In this document: positions 53,198 through 62,769 of the stretch, piece by piece | How the letters are laid out: each line of letters starts with the position of its first letter | Numbering within the stretch: position 1 is the first letter of the stretch | Source of the DNA: Ferranicluibacter rubi | Lineage (GTDB): Bacteria > Pseudomonadota > Alphaproteobacteria > Rhizobiales > Rhizobiaceae | Direction of reading: 5' to 3' | Assembly (NCBI RefSeq): GCF_011603255.1 | Contig: NZ_JAANCM010000001.1 | Span: 186,001 to 250,000, forward strand | DNA length: 64,000 nucleotides | Notes under the pieces: model-generated | The model's input: the letters and a program-made list of their open reading frames with translations, nothing else | The model's database searches: none | What the model was told of the DNA's origin: nothing | Made by a program: the position numbers and the translations under genes

Positions 53198-53914
53198 ATG
53201 AGCTTCAGCAATCCCGGCCCCAGTTACGGCGCAACGGCGCAAAGCGGCGCCTTCCTCGACCAGGCCCTGCGCCAGCACATGCTGCGGGTGTACAACTATA
53301 TGGGCCTCGGCCTCGTGGTCACCGGCCTCGTCGCCTTCATCGTCGGGACGACACCGGCGCTCTACGTGCCGATCTTCCAGACGCCCCTGAAGTGGGTCGT
53401 CATGCTGGCACCGCTCGGCTTCGTGCTGTTCCTGTCGTTCCGCCTGCAGACCATGTCGGCCGGCGCGGCACAGGCGATGTTCTGGGCGTTCTGCGCCGTC
53501 ATGGGCCTGTCGCTCGCGTCCGTGTTCCTCGTATTCACCGGAACGAGCATCGCGCGCACCTTCTTCATCGCCGCGACCATGTTCGGCGCGACAAGCCTTT
53601 ACGGCTACGTGACGAAGGCCGACCTGTCGAAGATGGGCTCGTTCCTGATGATGGGCCTGATCGGCGTCGTCATCGCCTCGGTCGTCAATATCTTCCTCGG
53701 CTCGTCGGCCCTGCAGTTCGCCATCTCGGTGATCGGCATCGTCGTCTTCGTCGGCCTGACCGCCTACGACACGCAGAACATCAAGTCACAGTTCGCCGAG
53801 AACATGGACCAGGAATCGCAGCAGAAGCTCGCCGTCTTCGGCGCCCTGTCGCTGTACCTGAACTTCGTCAACATCTTCCAGCTCCTGCTGAACTTCACCG
53901 GCGAGCGCGAATAG
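53198..53914 (+). CDS. Bax inhibitor-1/YccA family membrane protein
   Basis: A 238-residue protein with seven hydrophobic segments and the BI-1 pattern (FIAATMFGATSLYGYVTKAD; VFVGLTAYDTQNIKSQF; conserved Asp in AYDTQ). BI-1/YccA proteins are inner-membrane proteins linked to calcium leak and to FtsH regulation. GGAG lies close upstream (tcaaggagaacctcgatg). No operon partner is clear; the sigma/anti-sigma pair is 60 bases upstream in the same direction. Confidence 0.92.
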   Translation: MSFSNPGPSYGATAQSGAFLDQALRQHMLRVYNYMGLGLVVTGLVAFIVGTTPALYVPIFQTPLKWVVMLAPLGFVLFLSFRLQTMSAGAAQAMFWAFCAVMGLSLASVFLVFTGTSIARTFFIAATMFGATSLYGYVTKADLSKMGSFLMMGLIGVVIASVVNIFLGSSALQFAISVIGIVVFVGLTAYDTQNIKSQFAENMDQESQQKLAVFGALSLYLNFVNIFQLLLNFTGERE

Positions 53915-54015
53915 TCGACATATCTTCCCTTCCGGCCTCGATGGCCGGGAGGGCCCTATCCGACCAGACCCCTGCAACAACCCTGTTGCGTATGAGATCA
54001 CGGAGACACATCACC

Positions 54016-54654
54016 ATGGACAGCAATGACCGCCAGGCGATCGACGGGCTTTTCTCCCGCATTGCCGAGGTCGAGCGCCAATCCGGCCAGCTCGATCAGG
54101 AGGCCAATGCCTTCATCGGCCAGAAGATCGCGGCCCAGCCGACGGCCCCTTACCTGATGGCGCAGACCATCGTGGTGCAGGATCAGGCCCTTGCCGCAGC
54201 CGAGCAGCGCATCCAGGAACTGGAGCGCCAGTCCTCAAGCCGCTCCTCCGGCGGGCTGTTTTCCAGCCTGTTCGGCGGCGGAAGCCAGGCCACCCCTGCC
54301 CGCCGCGCGGCACCCGCCGCCGCCTACGGACAGCAAGCGCCGCAGCAAGGCGCCTACGGCCAAACCGGCACGGCCATGGGCCAGCCGCCGGCCGGCCAGC
54401 CCAACGGCCAGCCGAATAGCCCCTGGGGCAACCAAGGTGCGGCCCAGCAGGGCCAGCGCAGCGGCGGCGGCTTCCTGCAGGGTGCCGCCCAGACCGCCAT
54501 GGGCGTCGCCGGCGGCATGCTGCTCGGCAGCGCCATCGGCAGCATGTTCTCCGGCAACGAAGCCAACGCGGCGGAAACGCCGGCTGAGGCGGAAGCTCCG
54601 GCGGAAGATGTCGGTGCGGATATGGGCGACGACATGGGCGATATGGATTTCTGA
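54016..54654 (+). CDS. DUF2076 family protein
   Basis: About 212 residues from the ATG at 54016 (MDSNDRQAIDGLFSRIAEVE). The first 75 residues are helical with QEANAFIGQKIAAQPTAPYL and MAQTIVVQDQALAAAEQRIQ, followed by a Gly/Gln/Pro-rich disordered middle, a short hydrophobic Gly-rich segment (GVAGGMLLGSAIGSMFSG) and an acidic tail. This is the DUF2076 layout. Family members are periplasm or membrane associated with unknown role. The long in-frame extension upstream is inside the BI-1 gene and is rejected. A terminator follows at 54686. Confidence 0.85.
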   Translation: MDSNDRQAIDGLFSRIAEVERQSGQLDQEANAFIGQKIAAQPTAPYLMAQTIVVQDQALAAAEQRIQELERQSSSRSSGGLFSSLFGGGSQATPARRAAPAAAYGQQAPQQGAYGQTGTAMGQPPAGQPNGQPNSPWGNQGAAQQGQRSGGGFLQGAAQTAMGVAGGMLLGSAIGSMFSGNEANAAETPAEAEAPAEDVGADMGDDMGDMDF

Positions 54655-54685
54655 TCGCCGGAAACAGTTCGTGAAGCCTGAGAAG

Positions 54686-54713
54686 GAGCCGGTCAAAAGC
54701 CGGCTCTTTTTTT
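54686..54713 (+). terminator. rho-independent terminator
   Basis: GAGCCGG (54686-54692) and CCGGCTC (54700-54706) with a seven-base loop and a seven-T run (54707-54713), 32 bases after the DUF2076 gene. Confidence 0.9.
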
Positions 54714-54843
54714 GCGTGATCACCGTCGTCGGTGAGGCCGCAGACGTGTTCAGGGACCGACTCGACACCTGAAACGGCGGGATCGTACGCGGCACGCGAC
54801 TTCGGTGGGCCTGGATTTTGTTTGATCAGTTCGTCGGGGAGAA

Positions 54844-54918
54844 TGGTGCTGCTAGAGAGATTTGAACTCTCGGCCTCTCCCTTACCAAGGGAGTGCTCTA
54901 CCCCTGAGCTATAGCAGC
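54844..54918 (-). tRNA. tRNA-Thr (anticodon GGT)
   Basis: Minus-strand cloverleaf: acceptor GCTGCTA/TAGCAGC, D-stem GCTC/GAGC, anticodon stem CTCCC/GGGAG with loop TTGGTAA, so the anticodon is GGT, T-loop GTTCAAAT, and an encoded CCA end (54844-54846). Confidence 0.95.
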
Positions 54919-55173
54919 ACTGAAAACAGCGGCGGCGTGTTGGCGACCGTGTCGGAGCGAGGGCCTATTGCCATAGGTTTTCGGGGAGCGCAAGGCGGAT
55001 GGTGCGGTTTTCTTGTGTTTGGTCGGATTTGAATGACGGCAGGGCGGGACGCGGGTTTCGCGAAGCGTGGTGATTTCGTAGGAAGGCTGCTTGGTAAAGC
55101 AGTGATAGGTAGCCTTGGTACCATCGATCGTTCAGTGCAGGCGATAACGTGAGGCAAAGAGGGGAGCGACGGG

Positions 55174-55395
55174 ATGAGTGAGGCGGAGCGGCAGGCGCAG
55201 GCTCGGCGGGAACGGGCGGCGCGGACGTTGCGGGAGAACCTTCAGCGCCGCAAGCAGCAGGGGCGTGCCCGGCGGGCGGGCGATGCCGACGAGGCCGCGG
55301 GGCTGCCGGCGGCCGGCGGTGAGGCGTCCCGTGATGCCGCTTCGACGACCGAGGGCGACCGTCCTGTCGGAGGCATTGGTTCGGCGGAAAAATAG
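55174..55395 (+). CDS. small basic protein, function unknown
   Basis: A 73-residue Arg/Ala/Gly-rich protein. The first 35 residues form a highly charged helix (SEAERQAQARRERAARTLRE, then NLQRRKQQG); the rest is Ala/Gly/Asp-rich and disordered. GGGGAGCG precedes the ATG. It resembles small conserved proteins found upstream of murA in rhizobia, as far as I recall, and may bind nucleic acid; the composition alone cannot show this. Confidence 0.55.
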   Translation: MSEAERQAQARRERAARTLRENLQRRKQQGRARRAGDADEAAGLPAAGGEASRDAASTTEGDRPVGGIGSAEK

Positions 55396-55704
55396 AAGGG
55401 AAGCCATTCTCGACGCAAACCGAATCGGATCGCGTTGCCGATATCGCGTGCGAGAGGGCGAGCGATGCCGATCGCGATTGTTGAGCAAACCGGCATCCTG
55501 CCGTAAATCCGGACGAATCCTTGAGATAATAGCGCGCGGTACCCTTCTTTTAGGACTCCAGCATTGGCGATACACCCGCTTGCGCCTCGGCGTTCTGCGG
55601 GTCGCTTCTCATTTGCCGTGGCTTGCTTTATGGAAGCCGTCTTTCCTGCCGACGAACGGCACATCTATCATTCAGGGGCTCCATAGCCCTGACGAGGACC
55701 GATC
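55396..55704. promoter_or_regulatory. murA upstream region
   Basis: A 309-base stretch with no gene that I support; frames here lack ribosome binding sites. It presumably contains the murA promoter. ACGAGGAC precedes the murA ATG. Confidence 0.5.
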
Positions 55705-56997
55705 ATGGATCGCATCAGAATTACCGGTGGCAACGAGCTTCACGGGATCATCCCGATTTCCGGCGCCAAAAACGCCGCCTTGCCGCTGATGATCGCATCG
55801 CTCCTGACGGACGACACGCTGACGCTGGAAAACGTGCCGCATCTGGCCGATGTCGAGCAGCTGATCCGCATCCTCGGCAATCACGGCGCCGACATTTCGG
55901 TCAATGGCCGGCGCGAGCGGCAGGGCGAAAGCTATGCCCGCACGATCCACTTCACCTGCCGCAACATCGTCGATACCACGGCACCCTATGAGCTGGTCTC
56001 CAAGATGCGGGCGAGCTTCTGGGTCATCGGCCCGCTTCTGGCGCGCGAGGGCAGAGCCCGCGTATCGCTGCCGGGCGGCTGCGCCATCGGCACGCGGCCG
56101 GTCGATCTGTTCATCGAGGGCCTTGCCGCGCTCGGTGCGAACATCGAGATCGACAGCGGCTATATCAATGCGACGGCGCCGACCGGCGGCCTCATCGGTG
56201 CGCGCTATGTGTTTCCGAAAGTCTCCGTCGGCGCGACGCATGTCATGATGATGGCGGCGACGCTTGCCAATGGCACGACGACGATCGGCAATGCCGCGCG
56301 CGAGCCGGAAGTGGTCGATCTCGCGAACTGCCTCAATGCCATGGGCGCAAAGGTCACCGGCGCCGGCACCTCTACCATCACCATCGAAGGCGTCACGTCC
56401 CTTTCGGGCGCGCGCCACCGGGTCCTGCCCGACCGTATCGAAACCGGCACCTACGCCATGGCCGTGGCCATGACCGGCGGCGACGTGATCCTCGAAGGGA
56501 CCGATGCGAGCCTGCTCGATACGGCGCTGGAAGCGATCCGCCGCGCCGGCGCGGAGATCACGCCGACGGAAACCGGCATCCGGGTCTATCGCAATGGCGG
56601 CGGCATCAAGCCGGTCGATGTGGTCACGGATCCCTTCCCCGGCTTCCCGACCGACCTGCAGGCGCAGTTCATGGGCCTGATGACGCGGTCCAGTGGCGTT
56701 TCGCACATCACCGAGACGATCTTCGAGAACCGCTTCATGCATGTGCAGGAACTCGCCCGCCTCGGCGCGCGCATCACGCTGTCCGGGCAGACGGCGAAGA
56801 TCGAGGGCGTGCCGCGCCTCAAGGGTGCGCCGGTCATGGCGACCGACCTTCGGGCCTCCGTATCGCTCGTCATTGCGGGCCTCGTGGCCGAAGGCGATAC
56901 GACCGTTTCGCGCGTCTATCATCTGGATCGCGGCTTCGAGCGGCTGGAAGAAAAGCTGACCCGTTGCGGCGCCATCGTCGAGCGCGTCACCGACTGA
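55705..56997 (+). CDS. murA: UDP-N-acetylglucosamine 1-carboxyvinyltransferase MurA
   Basis: A 430-residue EPT-fold enzyme with the active-site Cys at 126 in [16 protein letters not shown]-terminal [19 protein letters not shown] (Lys22 at the PEP site) and the C-terminal hinge [10 protein letters not shown]. It transfers enolpyruvate from PEP to UDP-GlcNAc, the first committed step of peptidoglycan synthesis. Cys at this position makes the enzyme fosfomycin-sensitive in principle. A three-fold 14-base repeat follows the gene. Confidence 0.97.
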   Translation: MDRIRITGGNELHGIIPISGAKNAALPLMIASLLTDDTLTLENVPHLADVEQLIRILGNHGADISVNGRRERQGESYARTIHFTCRNIVDTTAPYELVSKMRASFWVIGPLLAREGRARVSLPGGCAIGTRPVDLFIEGLAALGANIEIDSGYINATAPTGGLIGARYVFPKVSVGATHVMMMAATLANGTTTIGNAAREPEVVDLANCLNAMGAKVTGAGTSTITIEGVTSLSGARHRVLPDRIETGTYAMAVAMTGGDVILEGTDASLLDTALEAIRRAGAEITPTETGIRVYRNGGGIKPVDVVTDPFPGFPTDLQAQFMGLMTRSSGVSHITETIFENRFMHVQELARLGARITLSGQTAKIEGVPRLKGAPVMATDLRASVSLVIAGLVAEGDTTVSRVYHLDRGFERLEEKLTRCGAIVERVTD

Positions 56998-57012
56998 TGC
57001 GATGCCGGTCGC

Positions 57013-57054
57013 GGCCCGTTGCGCACGGCCCGTTGCGCAAGGCCCGTTGCGCAA
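57013..57054. repeat. tandem repeat, three copies of a 14-base unit
   Basis: GGCCCGTTGCGCAM is repeated three times without spacer (57013-57026, 57027-57040, 57041-57054); the first copy ends in C, the other two in A. It begins 16 bases after the murA stop. Confidence 0.9.
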
Positions 57055-57133
57055 GGATGAGCCGCGACCTATCTCTGCTACAGGACCACGGAACCCGATG
57101 GCCCGGCAGGCAGAACCGCACAGGTAGGATCGC

Positions 57134-57589
57134 ATGGACACATTGAAGCTCATGGCGCTGGACGCGCAGGACCTCGAGATCGTCTCCGCTCATGTGCAGG
57201 ATGCGGTCTTCAAGGTCGAGGGCATCTCTTATGCGCCGCGAACCGGCACCTTTGCCCTGGTGGTGAACCGCTTCGTCTGGGAAAAGACGGTTGATGGGAA
57301 AACCGGAACCGCAGACAAGAAGACGAATGAGCGCCGCCGCGCCGTGATCGGTTTTCACCGGGTGACATCGGTGCGCTCCATCGGCTTTTCGCGAACGGAC
57401 ACGGATGCCGTGCTCTCGCTGCTTGCGCTGCGGTTCGAGCCGAAGGGCGAAGGCCCGGATGGCGTGCTGGAACTGGTGTTGGCCGGCGACGCGACGATCG
57501 CGCTGAATGTGGAATGTATCGAGGTACAGCTTGCGGATACCGGCGGGGCGTGGGAAACCGCTTTCAGGCCCCATCATCCGGAAAGCTGA
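57134..57589 (+). CDS. DUF2948 family protein
   Basis: A 151-residue soluble protein, starting MDTLKLMALDAQDLEIVSAH and containing FALVVNRFVWE and a C-terminal LNVECIEVQLADTGGAWETA, which matches the DUF2948 family of alphaproteobacteria. Its role is unknown; in rhizobia it lies between murA and hisD, as here. GTAGGA precedes the ATG. Confidence 0.85.
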   Translation: MDTLKLMALDAQDLEIVSAHVQDAVFKVEGISYAPRTGTFALVVNRFVWEKTVDGKTGTADKKTNERRRAVIGFHRVTSVRSIGFSRTDTDAVLSLLALRFEPKGEGPDGVLELVLAGDATIALNVECIEVQLADTGGAWETAFRPHHPES

Positions 57590-57722
57590 GCCGGAAAGCC
57601 GAGACGGTGTGGGCCCGCGCCTGACGGGGAGCGGCCGGTGCGGCCGACGACCCGAACGGTGCCGGTTTGCTTGATAGGCCCGCATTTCAACGACGTCAGC
57701 CGACACGAAGGATAAAGACCCA

Positions 57723-59027
57723 GTGGCCATTCGCCTCGATCATCGCGCTTCCGATTTCGAGGCCGCTTTTGCGGCTTTTCTCACCACCAAGCGGGAGGTG
57801 TCCGAAGATGTCGACCTCGCCGTGCGCCGGATCATCGCCGACGTGCGCGAGCGGGGCGATGCGGCGCTCGTCGAATATACGCTGAAGTGGGACAAGCTCG
57901 ACCTCTCCACCACGCCCATGGCCGTAACAGCCGAAGAGATTGACGCCGCCATCGAGGCCGTACCCTCCGAAGTGCTGGGCGCACTGAAGGTCGCAGCCGT
58001 GCGGATCGAGGCGCACCATTCCCGCCAGCTGCCGAAGGACGACATCTATACCGATGCCATGGGTGTCGGTCTCGGCTCGCGCTGGACCCCGATCGATGCC
58101 GTCGGCCTCTATGTCCCCGGGGGAACCGCGAGCTATCCGAGCTCCGTTCTGATGAACGCTTTGCCGGCCAAGGTCGCAGGCGTTCCGCGCGTAGTCATGG
58201 TGGTGCCGGCACTGGCCGGAAACATCAATCCCGCCGTGCTGGCTGCGGCTCGCATGGCCGGCGTGTCGGAGATCTACCGGATCGGCGGCGCCCAGGCCAT
58301 CGCCGCTCTCGCTTACGGCACGGCCACCATCGCGCCGGTCGCCAAGATCATGGGCCCCGGCAATGCCTATGTCGCGGCGGCCAAGCGGCAGGTGTTCGGC
58401 ACCGTCGGCATCGACATGATCGCCGGTCCTTCCGAAGTGCTCGTCATCGCGGATAAGGACAACGACCCCGACTGGATTGCGGCCGATCTGCTCGCGCAGG
58501 CCGAGCACGATCCTAGCGCGCAGTCGATCCTCATCACCGACGACGTCGATTTCGCCGATGCGGTCGAGCGCGCGGTCGAGCGGCAGCTGACCACGCTTCC
58601 CCGGGCCGAGACGGCACGCAGCAGCTGGCGCGACTTCGGCGCGATCATTCTGGTCGAGGACCTCACGACCGCGCCGGAGCTCGCCAACCGGATCGCCGCC
58701 GAGCACCTCGAGCTGGCGCTGGCCGACGCGGATGCAATGATCCCGCAGATCCGCAATGCCGGGGCGATCTTCGTCGGGCGCTACACGCCCGAGGTCATCG
58801 GCGATTATGTCGGCGGCTCCAACCATGTCCTTCCCACGGCCCGTTCGGCCCGCTTTTCCTCCGGCCTCGGCGTGCTCGACTATATGAAGCGCACCTCGAT
58901 CCTCCGGCTCGGGCCGGACGAGTTGCGCGACCTCGGCCCCGCCGCCATCGCGCTTGCCCGCGCGGAAGGGCTGGAGGCGCATGCGCGCTCCGTCGCGATC
59001 CGCCTCAACCTTGGAGAGGCGGGATGA
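57723..59027 (+). CDS. hisD: histidinol dehydrogenase HisD
   Basis: A 434-residue protein from a GTG with AAGGA upstream. It shows the HisD signature ([46 protein letters not shown]) and the zinc-site region [20 protein letters not shown]. It oxidises histidinol to histidine in two NAD-dependent steps. The next gene overlaps its stop by four bases; other his genes are not in this window. Confidence 0.97.
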   Translation: MAIRLDHRASDFEAAFAAFLTTKREVSEDVDLAVRRIIADVRERGDAALVEYTLKWDKLDLSTTPMAVTAEEIDAAIEAVPSEVLGALKVAAVRIEAHHSRQLPKDDIYTDAMGVGLGSRWTPIDAVGLYVPGGTASYPSSVLMNALPAKVAGVPRVVMVVPALAGNINPAVLAAARMAGVSEIYRIGGAQAIAALAYGTATIAPVAKIMGPGNAYVAAAKRQVFGTVGIDMIAGPSEVLVIADKDNDPDWIAADLLAQAEHDPSAQSILITDDVDFADAVERAVERQLTTLPRAETARSSWRDFGAIILVEDLTTAPELANRIAAEHLELALADADAMIPQIRNAGAIFVGRYTPEVIGDYVGGSNHVLPTARSARFSSGLGVLDYMKRTSILRLGPDELRDLGPAAIALARAEGLEAHARSVAIRLNLGEAG

Positions 59028-59500
59028 GCCAGCTGCCCGCCTTTCGCCTCTGCGACGTGGTGCTGGACGAGACGATCGGCCGCTCGACGCCCGATGTGGA
59101 GCATGAGCGGGCGGTTGCGATCTTCGACCTGATCGAGGAGAACAGTTTCGAGCCGATCGGTCATGATGGCGGGCCCTACCGGTTGAAACTGTCGCTGATG
59201 GACAGCAAGCTCGTGCTCGTCGTGACCACGGAGGCCGGTGGCGACGTCATCACCCATATCCTGTCGCTGACGCCGTTCAGGCGGATCGTGCGCGACTACT
59301 TCATGATCTGCGAGAGCTATTACGAGGCGATCCGTAGCTCGACACCGAGCCAGATCGAGGCGATCGACATGGGCCGGCGCGGCATTCACAACGAGGGCTC
59401 GCAAACGCTGATGGATCGCCTCTCGGGCAAGATCAAGCTCGACTTCGATACGGCGCGCCGGCTCTTCACCCTCGTCTGCGTGCTCTACTGGCGGGGATAG
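59024..59500 (+). CDS. UPF0262 family protein
   Basis: A 158-residue protein with the UPF0262 pattern: [34 protein letters not shown] and [20 protein letters not shown]. The family is alphaproteobacterial, without known function, and is linked to hisD in most members. It overlaps hisD by four bases and precedes the phosphatase by three. Confidence 0.9.
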   Translation: MSQLPAFRLCDVVLDETIGRSTPDVEHERAVAIFDLIEENSFEPIGHDGGPYRLKLSLMDSKLVLVVTTEAGGDVITHILSLTPFRRIVRDYFMICESYYEAIRSSTPSQIEAIDMGRRGIHNEGSQTLMDRLSGKIKLDFDTARRLFTLVCVLYWRG

Positions 59501-59503
59501 GCG

Positions 59504-59980
59504 ATGGCGCCGGGGCTTGAACCGCGAGACGACGGCGCCAGTCCACCCCGATCGGTGCTGTTCATGTGCGGCATGAATGCCATCCGTTCGCCCATGGCCG
59601 AGGTGCTGGCGAAGGCGCTGCTACCGCCCGGCACCTATATCGCATCCGCCGGCGTAAAGACCGGCGAACGCGACCCCTTCGTCGATGTCGTGCTGGACGA
59701 GCTGGGCCTGACTGCGGGACGACACGAGCCGCATACGCTGGACCAGCTCGAAGACGATTATTTCGATATGATCGTCACCCTCGCCCCGGAGGCCCATCAC
59801 ACCGCGCTCGAACTGACCCGCTCCATGGCCGTGGATGTGGAATATTGGCCGACGGCGGACCCGACGGCCACCCGCGGCACGCGCGACCAGATCCTTGCGG
59901 CCTATCGCGACGTCCGCGACCATCTGGAAACGCTCATCCGGCATCGTTTGCTTGGACAATCGCCGCGCAAGATGCCATAG
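59504..59980 (+). CDS. low-molecular-weight protein-tyrosine-phosphatase-like protein
   Basis: The 158-residue protein has the P-loop C22-x5-R28 (LFMCGMNAIRSP) and the general-acid Asp119 followed by Pro (YWPTADPT), the two hallmarks of LMW phosphatases and arsenate reductases of that fold. The loop differs from the usual C-x-G-N-x-C-R-S and lacks the second Cys. It is co-transcribed with hisD and the UPF0262 gene. The substrate is unknown. Confidence 0.85.
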   Translation: MAPGLEPRDDGASPPRSVLFMCGMNAIRSPMAEVLAKALLPPGTYIASAGVKTGERDPFVDVVLDELGLTAGRHEPHTLDQLEDDYFDMIVTLAPEAHHTALELTRSMAVDVEYWPTADPTATRGTRDQILAAYRDVRDHLETLIRHRLLGQSPRKMP

Positions 59981-60230
59981 AGCGGGTCACGCGCAGCCGC
60001 GCATGCGAGGACAACCGTTCTCCGGCGGCCGCACGGACCCTCGTCGACGCCATCGTGCCCGGCCTGCAGCGTCGAAAGACGCCGTTTTGCCGTTGCCGAA
60101 CCCCGGTTGCTGACGGAAAGATCGAAAACCGGAACGCCGCTGTTCACAAACGGACGGTGATTGTGTAGTTTCCGGCAAATTTTTTAAAGAGGCCCAGTGC
60201 CTTCATGAAACTCGGAAAGACAAATCGTCA

Positions 60231-60449
60231 ATGGCGAAAGAAGAAGTCCTCGAATTCCCGGGCGTCGTAACCGAACTGCTCCCCAATGCGACGTTCCGCG
60301 TCAAGCTGGAGAACGAACACGAAATCATCGCCCACACCGCCGGCCGCATGCGCAAGAACCGCATCCGCGTTCTCGCTGGCGACAAGGTGCTGGTGGAAAT
60401 GACCCCGTACGACCTGACCAAGGGCCGCATCACCTACCGCTTCAAGTAA
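60231..60449 (+). CDS. infA: translation initiation factor IF-1
   Basis: A 72-residue S1/OB-fold protein, [20 protein letters not shown] then [20 protein letters not shown], which is IF-1 over its entire length. IF-1 binds the ribosomal A site during initiation. Single gene; a 250-base upstream stretch without genes should hold its promoter. Confidence 0.97.
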   Translation: MAKEEVLEFPGVVTELLPNATFRVKLENEHEIIAHTAGRMRKNRIRVLAGDKVLVEMTPYDLTKGRITYRFK

Positions 60450-60714
60450 AGCGGGCGGCACAGGCAGGGCAAGCACCGCTGGCCATGGAATAGCTGCCGT
60501 TTACGGCGGTTCGGTCGCAATCGGGCTGCAGCCCGGCTTTCCACGGCGCCCGCGAGGGGATGCCTCTAAGACGCTCCATTTTCTTGCGAACGCCGTTTCG
60601 ACGCAAATGTCGACTGCACCACACCGCTCCGCAACGTAGCCTGCCGCAGGTGCTCGTGCCTGGAAACCGGTTCCGGTCGAGATCCTTGCGGAGAGATCCG
60701 GGAAACGACAGACG

Positions 60715-61335
60715 ATGGCACACGATCAGACGCTTATCCTGGCATCCGGCTCGCCGCGCCGCGTCGAGCTGCTCGCCCAAGTGGGCATCGAGCCCAAACG
60801 CCTGATGCCGATGGATCTCGACGAGACCCCGCGGCGCACCGAGCATCCGCGCTCGCTTGCCTGGCGGCTTTCCGCCGAAAAGGCCCGTGCGGCCACGGCG
60901 GCGCTGAAGGGCATGGACGAGGCGCGCGGCGCTTATCTGCTGGCAGCCGATACCGTCGTCAGCGTCGGCCGGCGTATCCTCCAGAAGCCCGAGAGCGTCA
61001 GTGAGGCCACGGCGGCGCTGACCCTTCTCTCCGGCCGCAGCCACCGCGTCTATACCGGCATCTGCCTCGTCACGCCGGATGGTTCCGTGCGACAGAAGGT
61101 CGTGGACACGAAGGTCCGCTTTCGCCGCCTGACCTCGCACGACATCGAAAGCTACCTCGCCTCCGGCCAGTGGCGCGGCAAGGCGGGTGGCTATGCCATT
61201 CAGGGCATTGCCGGCAGCTTTGTCGTGAAACTCGTCGGCTCCTACACCAATGTCGTCGGCCTGCCCCTGACCGAAACCGTTGCCCTCCTCTCCGGCGAGG
61301 GCTTCAACGTGCATGATGCCTGGCTCGAAGGATGA
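60715..61335 (+). CDS. maf: Maf family nucleotide pyrophosphatase
   Basis: A 206-residue protein with the Maf motif [18 protein letters not shown] near the start, conserved ADTVVSV (Asp/Thr) and GRSHRVYTG, and the end motif [12 protein letters not shown]. Maf proteins hydrolyse non-canonical or canonical nucleoside triphosphates and have been linked to septum formation. It is followed four bases later by yacG. Confidence 0.94.
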   Translation: MAHDQTLILASGSPRRVELLAQVGIEPKRLMPMDLDETPRRTEHPRSLAWRLSAEKARAATAALKGMDEARGAYLLAADTVVSVGRRILQKPESVSEATAALTLLSGRSHRVYTGICLVTPDGSVRQKVVDTKVRFRRLTSHDIESYLASGQWRGKAGGYAIQGIAGSFVVKLVGSYTNVVGLPLTETVALLSGEGFNVHDAWLEG

Positions 61336-61339
61336 CACC

Positions 61340-61633
61340 ATGAGCAACGACACCCCCAAGTCCCCACGCGGCTCCAAGCCTGCCAACGACACCGCAAACG
61401 CCGCCGGCACCACATCGGCCAAACCCGCCTCCAACGTCGCCCCCCTGCGCAAGACCGTGCCCTGCCCGGAATGCGGCCGCCCGTCCCACCGCGAGCACTA
61501 CCCCTTCTGCTCGAACCGCTGCCGCGACCTCGACCTCAGCCGCTGGCTGACCGGCGCCTACGCCATCCCCGTCTCGCAGGACGAGGACAACCCCGACGAC
61601 ACGCTCCAGAACAGTACGCGCGACGACGAATAG
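61340..61633 (+). CDS. yacG: DNA gyrase inhibitor YacG
   Basis: A 97-residue protein with a disordered Pro/Ala/Thr-rich first 38 residues and the YacG zinc ribbon (CPECG and FCSNRCRDLDLSRWL, with four Cys ligands). YacG binds GyrB and inhibits gyrase. The ATG at 61340 is chosen over an upstream in-frame ATG inside maf. The tRNA-Phe gene lies downstream after about 340 bases. Confidence 0.93.
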   Translation: MSNDTPKSPRGSKPANDTANAAGTTSAKPASNVAPLRKTVPCPECGRPSHREHYPFCSNRCRDLDLSRWLTGAYAIPVSQDEDNPDDTLQNSTRDDE

Positions 61634-61971
61634 ATCGTACCGCCTGATGAAGGGTGCGCTTGCGTTGTGATCCGCCATTCGGGCCGCGATGACCGTCATC
61701 GCTTTCAGAACGCCCGGCTATCATCCTTCGCGCGCCACTCTCCCCCAATGCGATCCTGGAATATCGCCTCCTTGGCCTTGCCGAACGGGCCCTTCGCATC
61801 CCGAAGCCCATCAAGAACCTGAATTCTATCAACACGTTGATCCCGAAACGCATTTTCTGTCAGAAAAACGCCATCTGGCGCTGGACACCTCCGAACAAGA
61901 TGTTATAACCCCGCTCGCTTCCCGGGGAAAACCAAAGCCCCACGGTCTGCAAAGACCTTCGAAGCCGGTAT
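61634..61971. other. intergenic stretch between yacG and tRNA-Phe
   Basis: About 338 bases without a gene that I support; frames here lack coding features. A promoter for the tRNA is expected in the last 60 bases (an AT-rich TATAACC at about 61902-61910). Confidence 0.5.
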
Positions 61972-62047
61972 GCCCGGATAGCTCAGTTGGTAGAGCAGCG
62001 GATTGAAAATCCGCGTGTCGGTGGTTCAAATCCGCCTCCGGGCACCA
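61972..62047 (+). tRNA. tRNA-Phe (anticodon GAA)
   Basis: Cloverleaf with acceptor GCCCGGA/TCCGGGC, D-arm with GCTC/GAGC, anticodon stem CGGAT/ATCCG with loop TTGAAAA, T-arm GGTTCAAATCC and encoded ACCA. The anticodon is GAA. Confidence 0.97.
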
Positions 62048-62126
62048 TTTCCCCAAAGTTACTCTGCAGTTTTGCGTCGTGGCGGATCACTGATCTCGCT
62101 CGTCCAATACGTCCAGCCCAGCCCGT

Positions 62127-62732
62127 TCACCAAGCTCCCACATGCACCGCCCCAGCCTCATCCTCCAGGCACGGGCCCACCACCGCGATCGCCTTCTGCC
62201 CTGCGGCAAAAACGGTGCGGGAGGGGAGGTCCATGGTGGGGTTGTCGGGGTGGTCTCCGGTGAGGGTTTTCAGGGCGTGTTCGGAGAGGCCGTAGACGAC
62301 GCGGCCGATGCCGGTCCAGTAGATGGCGCCGGCGCACATGGCGCAGGGTTCGGCCGAGGAATACATGGTGCATGTCGCGAGGAAGGGTTCGCGGTAGCGT
62401 TTGGAGGCTTCGGTCGCGAGCAGGCGTTCGGCATGGGCGGTGGCGTCGAGGTCGGGGAAGTAGCCGTTTTCCATTTCGATCAACACCTCGCCTTCGGGGC
62501 CGGTCAGAAGCGCGCCGAAGGGCATGTTGCCGTGGGTCTGGGCGCGGCGGGCGATGTCGAAGGTTTGTCGCAGGAGGCCGGCGTCGGCTTCGGTGAGAGG
62601 CGGGCTTGCAAAGGGCGGGTTGCCTGGGGCTTCGGCGGCCTGCGTGCTGCTCGCCTCACGTAGTCGCGCGGGAACGCGGTCGATTGCGGTCGGGTTCGTC
62701 GATGTCTGGTCGGCTGTCGTCTTGTCGCTCAT
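62127..62732 (-). CDS. zinc-dependent nucleoside/cytosine deaminase family protein
   Basis: About 201 residues from the ATG at 62732, with AGGAG upstream (a start 108 bases earlier is rejected). A Ser/Thr/Ala-rich leader of about 45 residues is followed by the deaminase fold with zinc ligands His100 in HAE and Cys130/Cys133 in PCAMC, and catalytic Glu102. The family includes guanine deaminases, tRNA adenosine deaminases and cytosine deaminases; the residues given do not settle the substrate. It lies 37 bases downstream of a cytosine-deaminase-like amidohydrolase, suggesting a nucleobase salvage operon. Confidence 0.88.
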   Translation of the reverse strand: MSDKTTADQTSTNPTAIDRVPARLREASSTQAAEAPGNPPFASPPLTEADAGLLRQTFDIARRAQTHGNMPFGALLTGPEGEVLIEMENGYFPDLDATAHAERLLATEASKRYREPFLATCTMYSSAEPCAMCAGAIYWTGIGRVVYGLSEHALKTLTGDHPDNPTMDLPSRTVFAAGQKAIAVVGPCLEDEAGAVHVGAW

Positions 62733-62769
62733 GGCGTGCTCCTTGTTCTCCCGTGGGACGTTTGCGCTT

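Noticed and set aside
53392-54015. In-frame upstream extension of the DUF2076 gene
   Set aside because: It lies inside the Bax-inhibitor-1 gene in another frame, is Arg/His-rich and lacks family similarity; the ATG at 54016 gives the family N-terminus.
55178-55789. 203-codon plus-strand frame overlapping the small basic gene and the murA start
   Set aside because: Runs into murA in another frame and is Arg-rich without domain pattern.
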